A program made the position numbers and the translations under genes. The notes under the pieces are model-generated. The model saw only the letters and a program-made list of their open reading frames with translations, ran no database searches and was not told the origin of the DNA. Positions 33,502 to 42,275 of a stretch of 64,000 bases of DNA are shown here, piece by piece. Source of the stretch: an uncultured Dorea sp. (GTDB lineage: Bacteria; Bacillota; Clostridia; Lachnospirales; Lachnospiraceae); NCBI RefSeq assembly GCF_934294775.1, contig NZ_CAKRAH010000001.1, positions 73,944-137,943 on the forward strand, read 5' to 3'. Within the stretch, counting starts at the first letter, position 1. The number at the start of each line of letters is the position of its first letter.

Positions 33502-34373
33502 TGAAGACAAATAATCAATCTTCCCTTCCAAGTAAATACTGGCTGATGATCGTTATTACGATCTGCGTTATCTTAATGGGAGTTGAGCGCATCACTGGAG
33601 GGAATGGACCAATCAGCTTTGTTGCAAATTATACAGTGATTCCGATGCAAAAAGGAATTGGATATGTAGGGCGCTATATGAGTGATCTTTCAGATAACTT
33701 TGAAACCTTGCAGGATATGAAAAAAGAAAATAAAAAGCTGCAGTCGAAAGTAGACGATCTGACAATCGATAATACAAGACTTCGTCAGGAACAATACGAA
33801 CTGGAAAGACTGAGAGAATTGTATAAACTGGATGAAAATTATTCTGATTATAAGAAAGTCGGTGCACATGTCATTTCCAATAACGGAACAAACTGGTTCA
33901 GTGATTTTACAATTGATAAAGGAAGCAAGGATGGAATTAAGAAAAACTGTAATGTACTTGCTGGAAGTGGTCTTGTAGGTATTGTGACAGAGGTCGGCCC
34001 GCATTATGCAAGGGTTCGTTCGATCATAGATGATGAAAGTAATATCAGTGCCATGATCCTTTCAACATCAGATACCTGTGTCGTAAGAGGTGATCTGAAA
34101 CAGATGGAAAATGGAAGAATCCGTTTTGAAAAACTGGCAAATAATGATAATAAAATAGAAGTTGGTGAGCAGGTTGTTACCTCTCATGTCAGCGACCGGT
34201 TCCTACAGGGATTGTTTATCGGATATGTCAGTGATATAAAGGTAGATTCTAATAATCTGACCAGATCGGGATATATTACGCCTGCGGTTGATTTTACAAA
34301 GCTTCAGGAGGTACTTGTGATTACAACAACCAAGAATGAGCTTGTAAAGCAGGAATCCGGAGACGGTCAGTAA
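33501..34373 (+). CDS. mreC: Cell shape-determining protein MreC
   Basis: 290 aa from ATG 33501, sharing one base with the mreB stop; an in-frame start at 33489 is inside mreB. One N-terminal membrane helix (YWLMIVITICVILMGV) is followed by a coiled coil (ENKKLQSKVDDLTIDNTRLRQ) and two beta domains (SGLVGIVTEVGPHYARVRSI). MreC links MreB to PBP2 on the outer face of the membrane. Confidence 0.95.
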   Translation: MKTNNQSSLPSKYWLMIVITICVILMGVERITGGNGPISFVANYTVIPMQKGIGYVGRYMSDLSDNFETLQDMKKENKKLQSKVDDLTIDNTRLRQEQYELERLRELYKLDENYSDYKKVGAHVISNNGTNWFSDFTIDKGSKDGIKKNCNVLAGSGLVGIVTEVGPHYARVRSIIDDESNISAMILSTSDTCVVRGDLKQMENGRIRFEKLANNDNKIEVGEQVVTSHVSDRFLQGLFIGYVSDIKVDSNNLTRSGYITPAVDFTKLQEVLVITTTKNELVKQESGDGQ

Positions 34374-34386
34374 AGGAGAACTATAT

Positions 34387-34905
34387 ATGAAAAGAAAAGT
34401 AATAACTTTTATTATTATTATAGTCTGCTTTCTTATGGAATGTACACTATTTCACAAGTTATCATTTGCATCGATCAAGCCGAATCTGTTGATTATTGTT
34501 ACGTCTTCGCTTGGTCTGATGCGTGGGAAAAAAGAAGGCCTTGCAGTAGGTGTGGTGTCTGGCTTCCTGATAGATGTGTTCTGGGGGAATACCCTTGGAT
34601 TTTACACATTACTTTTTGCAGTGATCGGCTATATGAATGGATCACTGCGCAGACTTTTTTATGACGATGATGTCAAATTACCGATTGCATTGATTGCAGT
34701 CAGTGAATTGATATATGGCTTGGTTACATACTTTTGTATGTATCTTTTACGGGGGGACTTTGCTTTTGAAGCGTATCTGAGAAAGATAATTCTGCCGGAA
34801 CTGGTATACACGATTCTGGTAACATTAGTCCTTTATCAGATTATATTACACATTAATAAGAAACTAGAAGCAGAAGAACAAAGGAGTGCAAGCAAATTTG
34901 TATAG
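34387..34905 (+). CDS. mreD: Rod shape-determining protein MreD
   Basis: 172 aa, five to six membrane helices (VITFIIIIVCFLMECTLF, LLIIVTSSLGLM, FTLLFAVIGYMNG-like, LIAVSELIYGLVTYFCMYL, VYTILVTLVLYQIIL). The PNLLIIVTSSLGLMRG...G...GFLIDVFWG pattern is the MreD family core. AAAGGAGA before the ATG; the end overlaps the PBP2 gene. Confidence 0.92.
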   Translation: MKRKVITFIIIIVCFLMECTLFHKLSFASIKPNLLIIVTSSLGLMRGKKEGLAVGVVSGFLIDVFWGNTLGFYTLLFAVIGYMNGSLRRLFYDDDVKLPIALIAVSELIYGLVTYFCMYLLRGDFAFEAYLRKIILPELVYTILVTLVLYQIILHINKKLEAEEQRSASKFV

Positions 34906-37837
34906 TTTATGGGAACGGATAAAATCCGGAATTGCAGGAATCGTACAATCTCGAATATTCGTCTTGATCGTTGTGTTTTGCATTACGTCAGCCATACTGG
35001 TACAGAGAATATTCTATTTACAGATTGTAAAAGGGCAGGAGTATCTCGATGATTATAAACTGCAGATACAGAAGACAAAAGAGATACAGGGAACCAGAGG
35101 AAATATCTATGACCGCAATGGTACACTGCTCGCTTATAATGAACTGGCTTATTCGGTAACGATTGAAGATAATGGATCTTATGACAGTATCGCACAGCAG
35201 AACAAAGTACTGAATAAAACTATTTCGACAGTTATTGAGATGGTAGAATCTAACGGAGATACCGTGATTAATAACTTTGGTATTATTCTTGACAGCAATA
35301 ATAATTATCAGTTTGTTGCTCAAAATGAGACACAGAAATTACGCTTTATTGCAGATGTGTATGGAAAAGCTACGATCGATCAGCTGTCTGCAAAGCAAAA
35401 AGCACTGACAGCTGATGAGGTGATTCATTATCTTTGCACAGACAAGCAGAAATTTGGAATTGACGAAGAGAATATGGAAAAATCGATGGTATTAAAGCTG
35501 ATCAATATCCGTTATCAGATCTGGCTGAACAGCTATCAGAAGTATATCTCAACAACAATTGCCGAAGATGTCAGTGAAGCTACTGTTGCAGATGTAATGG
35601 AAAATCTTGACAAATTATCAGGAATCAATGTAGAAGAAGAAACGCTCAGAAAGTATACCGACAGTAAGTGTTTTGCAAATATCATTGGCTATACCGGACA
35701 GATTTCCCAGGAAGAGTTCGATGCATTGAGTGAGTCTGAGCAGGAAGAATACAGTAAAACCGATACAGTTGGTAAATCTGGAATTGAAAAAACCATGGAT
35801 GCACAGCTGCAAGGGAAAAAAGGAAGCGAAAAACTCTACGTTAACAATGTAGGTAAGGTTATAAAAACGGTAAAAGGAAAAACGCCGAAAGCAGGAAATG
35901 ATCTGTATCTGACCATTGATGCAAACCTTCAGAAAGCAGCATACAACATTCTGGAACAGGAATTGGCGGGTGTATTACTCACTAAGATTCAGAACAGCCT
36001 GGATTTTGACCGTAATAAGGTAGATGACGGAAGTGATGTGGTTATTCCGATTGGTGATGTATATAATGCAATGATAGGAAATGATGTTCTTGATATGACG
36101 CATTTTTCTGATGCGAATGCCGGAGATGCGGAAAAACAGGTTGCGTCATTATTTGCCAGCAGAAAAGAAACGGTGAAGAATTCACTTACTGATATCTTTA
36201 ATAATCAAAAGGCTGCTGCTTACAGTGATCAGCCAAAAGAAGTACAGGCTTATCTGACCTATCTTGTAACGGATGTCCTGACAAATGGAACCGGTGTATT
36301 GATGTCAAAAGCGATTGATACAAATGATGATACGTATAAAGCCTGGAAAGAAGATGAATCCATTAATGTATATACGTACCTGAATTATGCAATTTCCAAA
36401 AACTGGGTAGATACATCCCTTTTGAAGAATTATGTGAATTCGAATGAACAATATTCGGATTCAAGCGAAGTATATCAGGGAATCGTGAACTATATTATGG
36501 ATTATATCAATACGGACAACAGCTTTGATAAGCTGGTATATCGGTATATGATCAAGTCCGGAACTATAACAGGACGTCAGGTATGTATGATGCTTTATGA
36601 ACAGGGAGTCCTGGAAATGGATGAGGCGCAGTATAATGGGTTAAGAGCCGGAAAGGTTGCAGCCTATGATTTTATGCGTAGTAAGATCCAGTCATTACAG
36701 ATCACACCTGGACAGATTGGTCTGGAGCCTTGTACTGGTTCTATGGTAGCGACGGATCCGAAGACCGGAGAAGTACTTGCGTGCGTATCTTATCCGGGAT
36801 ATGACAACAATAAACTTGCAAATACTATGGATTCTGATTATTACAGTAAATTGCTTACGAATAGTTCACGTCCATTCTATAATAATGCGACACAGGAAAA
36901 GACAGCGCCTGGTTCTACTTACAAGCCGCTTGCGGCAATCGCAGGATTGACAGAAGGTGTGATAGATACGAATACGTATATTACCTGTGCGGGAGTATAT
37001 AAAAGAGTAACTCCAAATCCAAGATGCTGGATTTATCCATCTGCACATGGTAATTTGAAAGTATCGCAGGCAATTCAGCATTCATGTAATGATTTCTTCT
37101 ATGAGGTCGGTTACAGACTTGGGTTAAACAGTGCAGGTGAAGCACAGGAAACCGGAGATACAACAGATAACAAAACGACGCAGAATTATTACTCAAGTGA
37201 ACGAGGAATTGCGAGATTACAGAAATATGCAGAGGAATTTGGTCTGGGGGCGACATCCGGCATGGAGATTCCGGAATCAGAACCACAGATTTCAGATGAT
37301 AACGCAGTATTATCTGCGATTGGACAAGGTACGAATAACTATACAACCAGTCAGCTGGCAAGATATATTACTGCAGTTGCTAATGAAGGAACAGTATATA
37401 ATTTAAGCATTCTTGATAAAGTAACAGACAGCAAAGGCAATGTAGTAGAAGATTATACTCCTGAAGTGAAAAATAAGATTACAGATGTATCATCAAGTAC
37501 GTGGAATGCTGTGCATGAAGGTATGAGGGCAGTTGTAACTTCAGAACATGGAGATATCTTTACAAAATTGAATGCAAGTAATGTGCAGTTATCCGGAAAA
37601 ACGGGTACAGCACAGCAGAGTAAGACACATCCGGACCATGGATTGTTTGTTGGATTTGCGCCAAGCAATGATCCAGAGATTGCATTTGCAATCCGTATTG
37701 CGAATGGTTACAGTTCAACATTTGCAGCGGAGGTCGGAAATGATGTTATGGAATACTATTATCAGGTAACACCGGAGGACGAACTGATTACAGGGGAAGC
37801 TTCAGGTATCAGTACAGGAACAGGTGCTGGTGATTAA
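34898..37837 (+). CDS. mrdA: Penicillin-binding protein 2 (elongation transpeptidase), unusually large
   Basis: About 979 aa from TTG 34898 (AAGGAG 34881-34886, 11-nt gap); GTG 34886 overlaps that site. One N-terminal helix (IFVLIVVFCITSAILV), then the pedestal with GTRGNIYDRNG. Transpeptidase motifs: STYK (Ser673), SCN (HSCNDFFYE) and KTG (LSGKTGTAQQ). Between LTIDANLQKAAYNILEQEL (~355) and MVATDPKTGEVLA (~615), normally almost adjacent, lies a helical insertion of about 250 residues. It polymerises the side wall with RodA, encoded 1.6 kb downstream. It overlaps mreD by 8 bp. Confidence 0.93.
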   Translation: MYSLWERIKSGIAGIVQSRIFVLIVVFCITSAILVQRIFYLQIVKGQEYLDDYKLQIQKTKEIQGTRGNIYDRNGTLLAYNELAYSVTIEDNGSYDSIAQQNKVLNKTISTVIEMVESNGDTVINNFGIILDSNNNYQFVAQNETQKLRFIADVYGKATIDQLSAKQKALTADEVIHYLCTDKQKFGIDEENMEKSMVLKLINIRYQIWLNSYQKYISTTIAEDVSEATVADVMENLDKLSGINVEEETLRKYTDSKCFANIIGYTGQISQEEFDALSESEQEEYSKTDTVGKSGIEKTMDAQLQGKKGSEKLYVNNVGKVIKTVKGKTPKAGNDLYLTIDANLQKAAYNILEQELAGVLLTKIQNSLDFDRNKVDDGSDVVIPIGDVYNAMIGNDVLDMTHFSDANAGDAEKQVASLFASRKETVKNSLTDIFNNQKAAAYSDQPKEVQAYLTYLVTDVLTNGTGVLMSKAIDTNDDTYKAWKEDESINVYTYLNYAISKNWVDTSLLKNYVNSNEQYSDSSEVYQGIVNYIMDYINTDNSFDKLVYRYMIKSGTITGRQVCMMLYEQGVLEMDEAQYNGLRAGKVAAYDFMRSKIQSLQITPGQIGLEPCTGSMVATDPKTGEVLACVSYPGYDNNKLANTMDSDYYSKLLTNSSRPFYNNATQEKTAPGSTYKPLAAIAGLTEGVIDTNTYITCAGVYKRVTPNPRCWIYPSAHGNLKVSQAIQHSCNDFFYEVGYRLGLNSAGEAQETGDTTDNKTTQNYYSSERGIARLQKYAEEFGLGATSGMEIPESEPQISDDNAVLSAIGQGTNNYTTSQLARYITAVANEGTVYNLSILDKVTDSKGNVVEDYTPEVKNKITDVSSSTWNAVHEGMRAVVTSEHGDIFTKLNASNVQLSGKTGTAQQSKTHPDHGLFVGFAPSNDPEIAFAIRIANGYSSTFAAEVGNDVMEYYYQVTPEDELITGEASGISTGTGAGD

Positions 37838-37858
37838 AAAAAGAAAGGATGATTCTAT

Positions 37859-38446
37859 GTGAAAGACTCTGTACTCATCAAGAGTAACAAATACGGCATT
37901 ACCATATATTTTAATCCGGATCACCCGTTTGAAAAACTTTTAGAGGATGTAAGTGGGAAATTTAAGGCAGCAACAAAGTTTTTTAATCATGCAAAGATGA
38001 TCGTGGAATATGAAGGCCGTTCTTTCACAAAAGAAGAAGAACAGCAGCTGACGGAGACAATCGAGTCGGCTGCTGATATAAAGATACTGTGTATTATTGA
38101 AAAAAATACGGTTACAGAACAGGTCCATAAAAAACTGCTGGATGAAAGTCTGGAAGCAGTCCATGAAAGAGACGGACAGTTCTATAAAGGTACTTTAAGA
38201 GGAAGACAGGTTCTGGAATCAGAACAGAGCATAGTGATCATCGGTGATATTGAGGAGGGAGCTACTGTTGCCTCCAAGGGCAATGTAATTGTAACAGGGA
38301 CCATCTATGGAACCGTGATCGCCGGAGCTACGGGGCGTAAAGATGCTGTGATCGCAGCACTTCATATGCAGCCGAAGAGACTGCGTATCGGAGAAATTGA
38401 AGTAAAACCAGTTATAGGAGGAAGTTATTCATGGGCGAAGTTATAG
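37859..38446 (+). CDS. minC: Septum site-determining protein MinC
   Basis: 195 aa from GTG 37859; an ATG two bases earlier is followed at once by a stop. An N-terminal FtsZ-binding part is followed by the C-terminal right-handed beta helix (IVIIGDIEEGATVASKGNVI, GTIYGTVIAGATG, GEIEVKPVIGG) that dimerises and binds MinD. It blocks FtsZ rings near the poles. It overlaps minD by 16 bp. Confidence 0.93.
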   Translation: MKDSVLIKSNKYGITIYFNPDHPFEKLLEDVSGKFKAATKFFNHAKMIVEYEGRSFTKEEEQQLTETIESAADIKILCIIEKNTVTEQVHKKLLDESLEAVHERDGQFYKGTLRGRQVLESEQSIVIIGDIEEGATVASKGNVIVTGTIYGTVIAGATGRKDAVIAALHMQPKRLRIGEIEVKPVIGGSYSWAKL

Positions 38447-39222
38447 TAATTACATCTGGAAAAGGCGGGGTTGGAAAGACAACAACAACTGCCAATATAG
38501 GAGCCGGATTATCAAAACTGGATAAAAAAGTAGTCATTATCGATACAGATCTTGGACTTAGAAATCTGGATGTTGTAATGGGAATGGAAAATCTGGTTGT
38601 CTATAATCTGGTAGATGTAATTGAAGGAAGCTGCCGCTTGAAGCAGGCACTGATCCGTGACAGCAGATATGAAAATCTTTATTTACTGCCATCCGCACAG
38701 ACAAAAGACAAGTCAGCAATATCGCCTGGACAGATGAAAAAACTGACAGCAGAGCTAAAGGAAGAATTTGACTACATACTTCTGGACTGCCCTGCGGGAA
38801 TCGAACAAGGTTTCCAAAATGCCATCGCCGGAGCTGACCGGGCACTGGTAGTTACGACACCGGAGGTATCGTCTATCAGGGATGCAGACCGTATCATAGG
38901 TCTTCTGGAGCAAAACCACATCAAACAGATTGATCTGATCATTAACCGTATCCGTATGGATATGGTAAAACGTGGAGATATGATGTCTGTTGATGATGTG
39001 ACAGAGATTCTTTCAATTCCGTTGATCGGTGTTCTTCCGGACGATGAGCAAGTTGTAATTGGCACGAATCAGGGAGAGCCGGTAATTGGAATGGAGTCAA
39101 AAGCCGGAACTGGATATATGAACATATGCAAACGTATTATGGGTCTGGAAGTCCCTTATATGAACCTGGAGGCAGGAAAAGGATTCTTTTCAAGACTTTC
39201 CCATGCATTCAAGAAGAATTAG
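38431..39222 (+). CDS. minD: Septum site-determining ATPase MinD
   Basis: 263 aa. Deviant Walker A SGKGGVGKTTTT at 9-20, switch I region DLGLRNLDVVMG, Walker B YILLDCPAG, and a C-terminal amphipathic membrane-targeting helix (FFSRLSHAFKKN). It cycles on the membrane and carries MinC. It is followed by minE after 12 nt. Confidence 0.97.
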   Translation: MGEVIVITSGKGGVGKTTTTANIGAGLSKLDKKVVIIDTDLGLRNLDVVMGMENLVVYNLVDVIEGSCRLKQALIRDSRYENLYLLPSAQTKDKSAISPGQMKKLTAELKEEFDYILLDCPAGIEQGFQNAIAGADRALVVTTPEVSSIRDADRIIGLLEQNHIKQIDLIINRIRMDMVKRGDMMSVDDVTEILSIPLIGVLPDDEQVVIGTNQGEPVIGMESKAGTGYMNICKRIMGLEVPYMNLEAGKGFFSRLSHAFKKN

Positions 39223-39234
39223 GAGGCTTCTGAT

Positions 39235-39447
39235 ATGTTGAAAAATTCTTCTGTGTCCATTGCAAAGGACCGCCTGAAGGCGTTGGTTGTGTCAGACCGG
39301 GTACAGTGTACTCCATCTGCATATGAACACATCTGTAAAGATTTGTACGAAACCCTTTCAAAATATATGGAGATTACTGAAGAGAATTTTCAAGTAGAGA
39401 TTACCCGTTCACAAGTAGTGATAAAAATAGCAGGAGAAGAAACGTGA
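39235..39447 (+). CDS. minE: MinE-like topological specificity factor, short
   Basis: 70 aa against ~85-90 in most MinE. VSIAKDRLKALVVSDR is the anti-MinCD helix/strand region and DLYETLSKYMEITEENFQVEI the dimerisation domain. The usual N-terminal membrane-targeting helix (the LLDFF-type segment) is missing: the protein begins MLKNSSVSIAKD. AGGAGG at 39221-39226 fixes the start, and only 12 nt separate it from minD, so no upstream start exists. It ends in a 4-nt overlap with rodA. Confidence 0.85.
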   Translation: MLKNSSVSIAKDRLKALVVSDRVQCTPSAYEHICKDLYETLSKYMEITEENFQVEITRSQVVIKIAGEET

Positions 39448-40568
39448 GATCACATAGATTTACTAAACCATATCATTTAAAAAATTATAAATTCGGAATT
39501 GTAGCACTTGTAGCAATATTGTCAGTTATTGGTATTCTGGTTGTAGGTAGTGCAAAATCATCTCTTCAGAGCAAACAGATTCTCGGAGTAGTGATTGGAA
39601 TGGTTGCCATGATCGTAGTTTCACTGATTGATTATATGTGGATTATAAACTTTTACTGGGTATTGTATGTGCTTTCGATCATTATGCTGGTGGCAGTAAA
39701 ACTTTTTGGTGAAAATGTAAATGGTGCAACCAGATGGATCAAGATTGGTTTTCTGCAGTTCCAGCCATCAGAGGTGGCAAAGATATTACTTATTATATTT
39801 TTTGCTAAGTTCCTGATGGAACATGAAGAAGAGGTCAGTGATAAATTTACATTGATAAAGTATGCTGTATTAGCAGGAATACCACTGGCACTTATTTTAA
39901 TTGAGCCAAATCTTTCCACTACAATTTGTACAGCACTTATGATCTGCCTGATGATCTATGTAGCAGGACTTAGTTATAAATTCATCGGAACGGTTCTGGT
40001 GATTCTTATACCGGTTGCAGTTATTTTTCTAAGCATTGTTGTCCAGCCAAATCAGAAAATTCTGAAGGATTATCAGCAGGCCAGAATCCTTGCATTTATT
40101 GAGCCTGAGAAGTATGAAAGTGATGAAGCATATCAGCAGAAAAATTCTGTTATGGCCATCGGATCTGGACAACTTACCGGAAAAGGACTGAATAACAATA
40201 CGACAACCTCTGTAAAGAATGGTAACTTTATACTGGAGCCTCAGACGGACTTTATATTTGCAATCATCGGTGAAGAATTAGGCTTTGTTGGAGGATGTAT
40301 AATTATTGCGTTATTACTGTTAATTGTGATACAATGTATCTTAGTTGGGATACGATCGCAAGACCTTGCAGGAAGAATTATATGTTGTGGTGTCGGAGGG
40401 CTGATCGGCATACAGAGTTTTATCAATATTGGTGTTGCTACTAAAATTTTGCCGAATACCGGAGTTCCATTACCATTTGTCAGCTATGGTCTGACATCTC
40501 TTGTAAGTTTATATATTGGAATAGGACTTGTCTTGAACGTTGGATTACAACCGAAAAAATACCAGTAA
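39444..40568 (+). CDS. rodA: SEDS glycosyltransferase RodA
   Basis: 374 aa from GTG 39444 (GTGA overlap with minE). About ten membrane helices. SEDS signatures: FQPSEVAKILLI with the conserved Glu, LILIEPNLSTTIC, and the C-terminal GVATKILPNTGVPLPFVSYG. It polymerises lipid II in partnership with PBP2 from the same operon. RodA rather than FtsW is indicated by the neighbours. Confidence 0.93.
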   Translation: MRSHRFTKPYHLKNYKFGIVALVAILSVIGILVVGSAKSSLQSKQILGVVIGMVAMIVVSLIDYMWIINFYWVLYVLSIIMLVAVKLFGENVNGATRWIKIGFLQFQPSEVAKILLIIFFAKFLMEHEEEVSDKFTLIKYAVLAGIPLALILIEPNLSTTICTALMICLMIYVAGLSYKFIGTVLVILIPVAVIFLSIVVQPNQKILKDYQQARILAFIEPEKYESDEAYQQKNSVMAIGSGQLTGKGLNNNTTTSVKNGNFILEPQTDFIFAIIGEELGFVGGCIIIALLLLIVIQCILVGIRSQDLAGRIICCGVGGLIGIQSFINIGVATKILPNTGVPLPFVSYGLTSLVSLYIGIGLVLNVGLQPKKYQ

Positions 40569-40581
40569 GGAGTGAATGACA

Positions 40582-40977
40582 ATGAATATAGGTCTGATAG
40601 CACATGACTCGAAAAAAGCATTAATGCAGAACTTCTGTATTGCATATAGAGGTATATTAAGTAAACATAATCTTTATGCAACAGGGACAACCGGAAGATT
40701 AATAGAAGAAGTTACGAACTTGAAGGTTCATAAATATCTCGCAGGTCCTTTAGGAGGAAAGCAACAGCTTGGGGCTCAGATTGCACAGAATGACATTGAC
40801 GCACTGATTTTCTTAAGAGAACCATCAAATCCAAAGCCTCATGATCCAGATCTGAATGATGTTATCCGTATGTGTGATACCTATAATATCCCGTTGGCAA
40901 CCAATCTTGCTACGGCTGAAATTATTATATTAGCAATAGATAGAGGAGACTTAGACTGGCGTGAGATGTATCGGTAG
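40582..40977 (+). CDS. mgsA: Methylglyoxal synthase
   Basis: 131 aa from ATG 40582 (AAGGAG with 9-nt gap; ATG 40576 is only 3 nt away). IGLIAHDSKKALM, the phosphate-binding ATGTTGRLIEE, GPLGGKQQLGAQIAQNDIDALIF and HDPDLNDVIRMCDTYNIPLATN are the full set of MGS motifs, including the catalytic Asp residues in the NDIDA segment. It converts dihydroxyacetone phosphate to methylglyoxal. Its place after rodA is common in Lachnospiraceae. It overlaps the next gene by 17 bp. Confidence 0.96.
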   Translation: MNIGLIAHDSKKALMQNFCIAYRGILSKHNLYATGTTGRLIEEVTNLKVHKYLAGPLGGKQQLGAQIAQNDIDALIFLREPSNPKPHDPDLNDVIRMCDTYNIPLATNLATAEIIILAIDRGDLDWREMYR

Positions 40978-41950
40978 ATATTCAAAAATGATAGCCATGC
41001 TTTCACTTACCACTGTTGTGACAACAGGATGTTCTGGTGTAGGAAATATCTTCGGCAGTAAAGGTGTTGTGGCAGAATATGAAACAGAAAATTATAATAA
41101 AAATGTATACAAAGGGAAATTATTTGCTTCAGATCTGTGTGTAGCATCGGATGATGTTGATCTGAAAGGAATCACAAAAACGGAGACAGGTACATTACAT
41201 TCAGCAGCTCTGTTCGATGTTGATAACGGAAAAGTAGACTTTTCTTATCAGATGTTTGATAAAGTATATCCGGCAAGTACGACAAAGATTATGACAGCAT
41301 TGGTAGCAATGGAAAATGCAGATCTGTCAGATGTCGTAACAGTGTCTCAGGATGCAGATGTAAGTAATTTTGCTGCGGATGAGGCGACTTGCGGAATCAA
41401 AGCGGGTGATCAGATGAAATTGTCAGATCTGTTGTATGGATTATTACTTCATTCAGGAAATGATAATGCAGTGGCAATTGCGGATTACATAGCCGGAAGC
41501 GAAGAAGCATTTGCAGACATGATGAATAAAGAAGCAAAAAAACTGATGGCAACCGGAACACATTTCGTTAATTCAAATGGGTTACATAACGATAATCATT
41601 ATACAACAGCTTATGATCTTTACCTGATATTTAATGAGTGTATCAAGCATGATGATTTTGTAAAAATTATCCGTGCGAAATCACATACAGTCAATATTAA
41701 AGGCAGTGATGGAACCGTCCGGAGTGTAACATGGGAGCCGACGAACTTTTATGCCACCGGAGAGGCCGCAAAGCCGGATAATGTAACTGTAATTGGTGGA
41801 AAAACCGGAACTACGGATTTAGCAGGAAACTGTCTGATCCTGTTGACAGAAGAGGATGATCATCCATATATTTCTATTGTGATGAATGCAGATACCAAGT
41901 CTCTCTTATATAAAGATATGACGGCAATCGTAGAAGCAATTCCAGAATAA
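40961..41950 (+). CDS. D-alanyl-D-alanine carboxypeptidase, lipoprotein
   Basis: 329 aa from GTG 40961 inside the end of mgsA (AGAGGAG ~12 nt upstream). The N-terminus (MIAMLSLTTVVTTGC) ends in a lipobox, so it is membrane-anchored through Cys24. Class A/S11 motifs: STTK (PASTTKIMTAL), SGN (HSGNDNAVAIA) and KTG (GGKTGTTDLAG). It trims pentapeptides outside the membrane. No C-terminal amphipathic anchor is seen, consistent with the lipid anchor replacing it. Confidence 0.93.
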   Translation: MRCIGRYSKMIAMLSLTTVVTTGCSGVGNIFGSKGVVAEYETENYNKNVYKGKLFASDLCVASDDVDLKGITKTETGTLHSAALFDVDNGKVDFSYQMFDKVYPASTTKIMTALVAMENADLSDVVTVSQDADVSNFAADEATCGIKAGDQMKLSDLLYGLLLHSGNDNAVAIADYIAGSEEAFADMMNKEAKKLMATGTHFVNSNGLHNDNHYTTAYDLYLIFNECIKHDDFVKIIRAKSHTVNIKGSDGTVRSVTWEPTNFYATGEAAKPDNVTVIGGKTGTTDLAGNCLILLTEEDDHPYISIVMNADTKSLLYKDMTAIVEAIPE

Positions 41951-41958
41951 AAAATTTG

Positions 41959-41993
41959 AAAAGGGGCATCCTGATAACGGATACCCCTTTTTT
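41959..41993. terminator. Bidirectional terminator
   Basis: AAAAGGGG-C-ATCC (41959-41971) pairs with GGAT-A-CCCCTTTT (41979-41991), with T-run on the + strand and an A-run giving T on the - strand. It separates the convergent carboxypeptidase and DUF378 genes. Confidence 0.85.
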
Positions 41994-42192
41994 AGGACGA
42001 ACTTTTTATTCTTCCATAAAGGCTGATCAGATAAAGCCCGCATAAACCAATTAAAGTATAGATAATGCGGGAAATCCAGGTCAGATTTCCGAAGATAAGG
42101 GCTACCAGGTCGAGACGGAATACCCCTACCAGAAGCCAGTTAAGTGCACCGATGATAACAAGTGTAAGTGCCGTATTATCAAACCATTTCAT
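41992..42192 (-). CDS. DUF378 (YuzA-like) small membrane protein
   Basis: 66 aa with two membrane helices (LTLVIIGALNWLLVGVF and IIYTLIGLCGLYLISL). The IGALNWLLVGVFRLDLVALIFG stretch is the DUF378 signature. Function unknown; conserved in Firmicutes. AAAGGAGG precedes the ATG on the - strand. Its 3' end sits in the shared terminator. Confidence 0.85.
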   Translation of the reverse strand: MKWFDNTALTLVIIGALNWLLVGVFRLDLVALIFGNLTWISRIIYTLIGLCGLYLISLYGRIKSSS

Positions 42193-42275
42193 GTAAGTAT
42201 CCTCCTTTTATCTTCTGCTATCAGTATGAACAGAAGTGGGAATTAATATACACTATTTTTGAAAGGAATAAAATA

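Noticed and set aside
34886..34897. PBP2 start at GTG 34886
   Set aside because: The GTG shares a base with AAGGAG and cannot be read with it; TTG 34898 is preferred.
35990..36740. Frameshift or gene fusion in PBP2
   Set aside because: The frame is continuous, codon use is like the rest and the flanking domains are in normal order, so an inserted domain is likelier.
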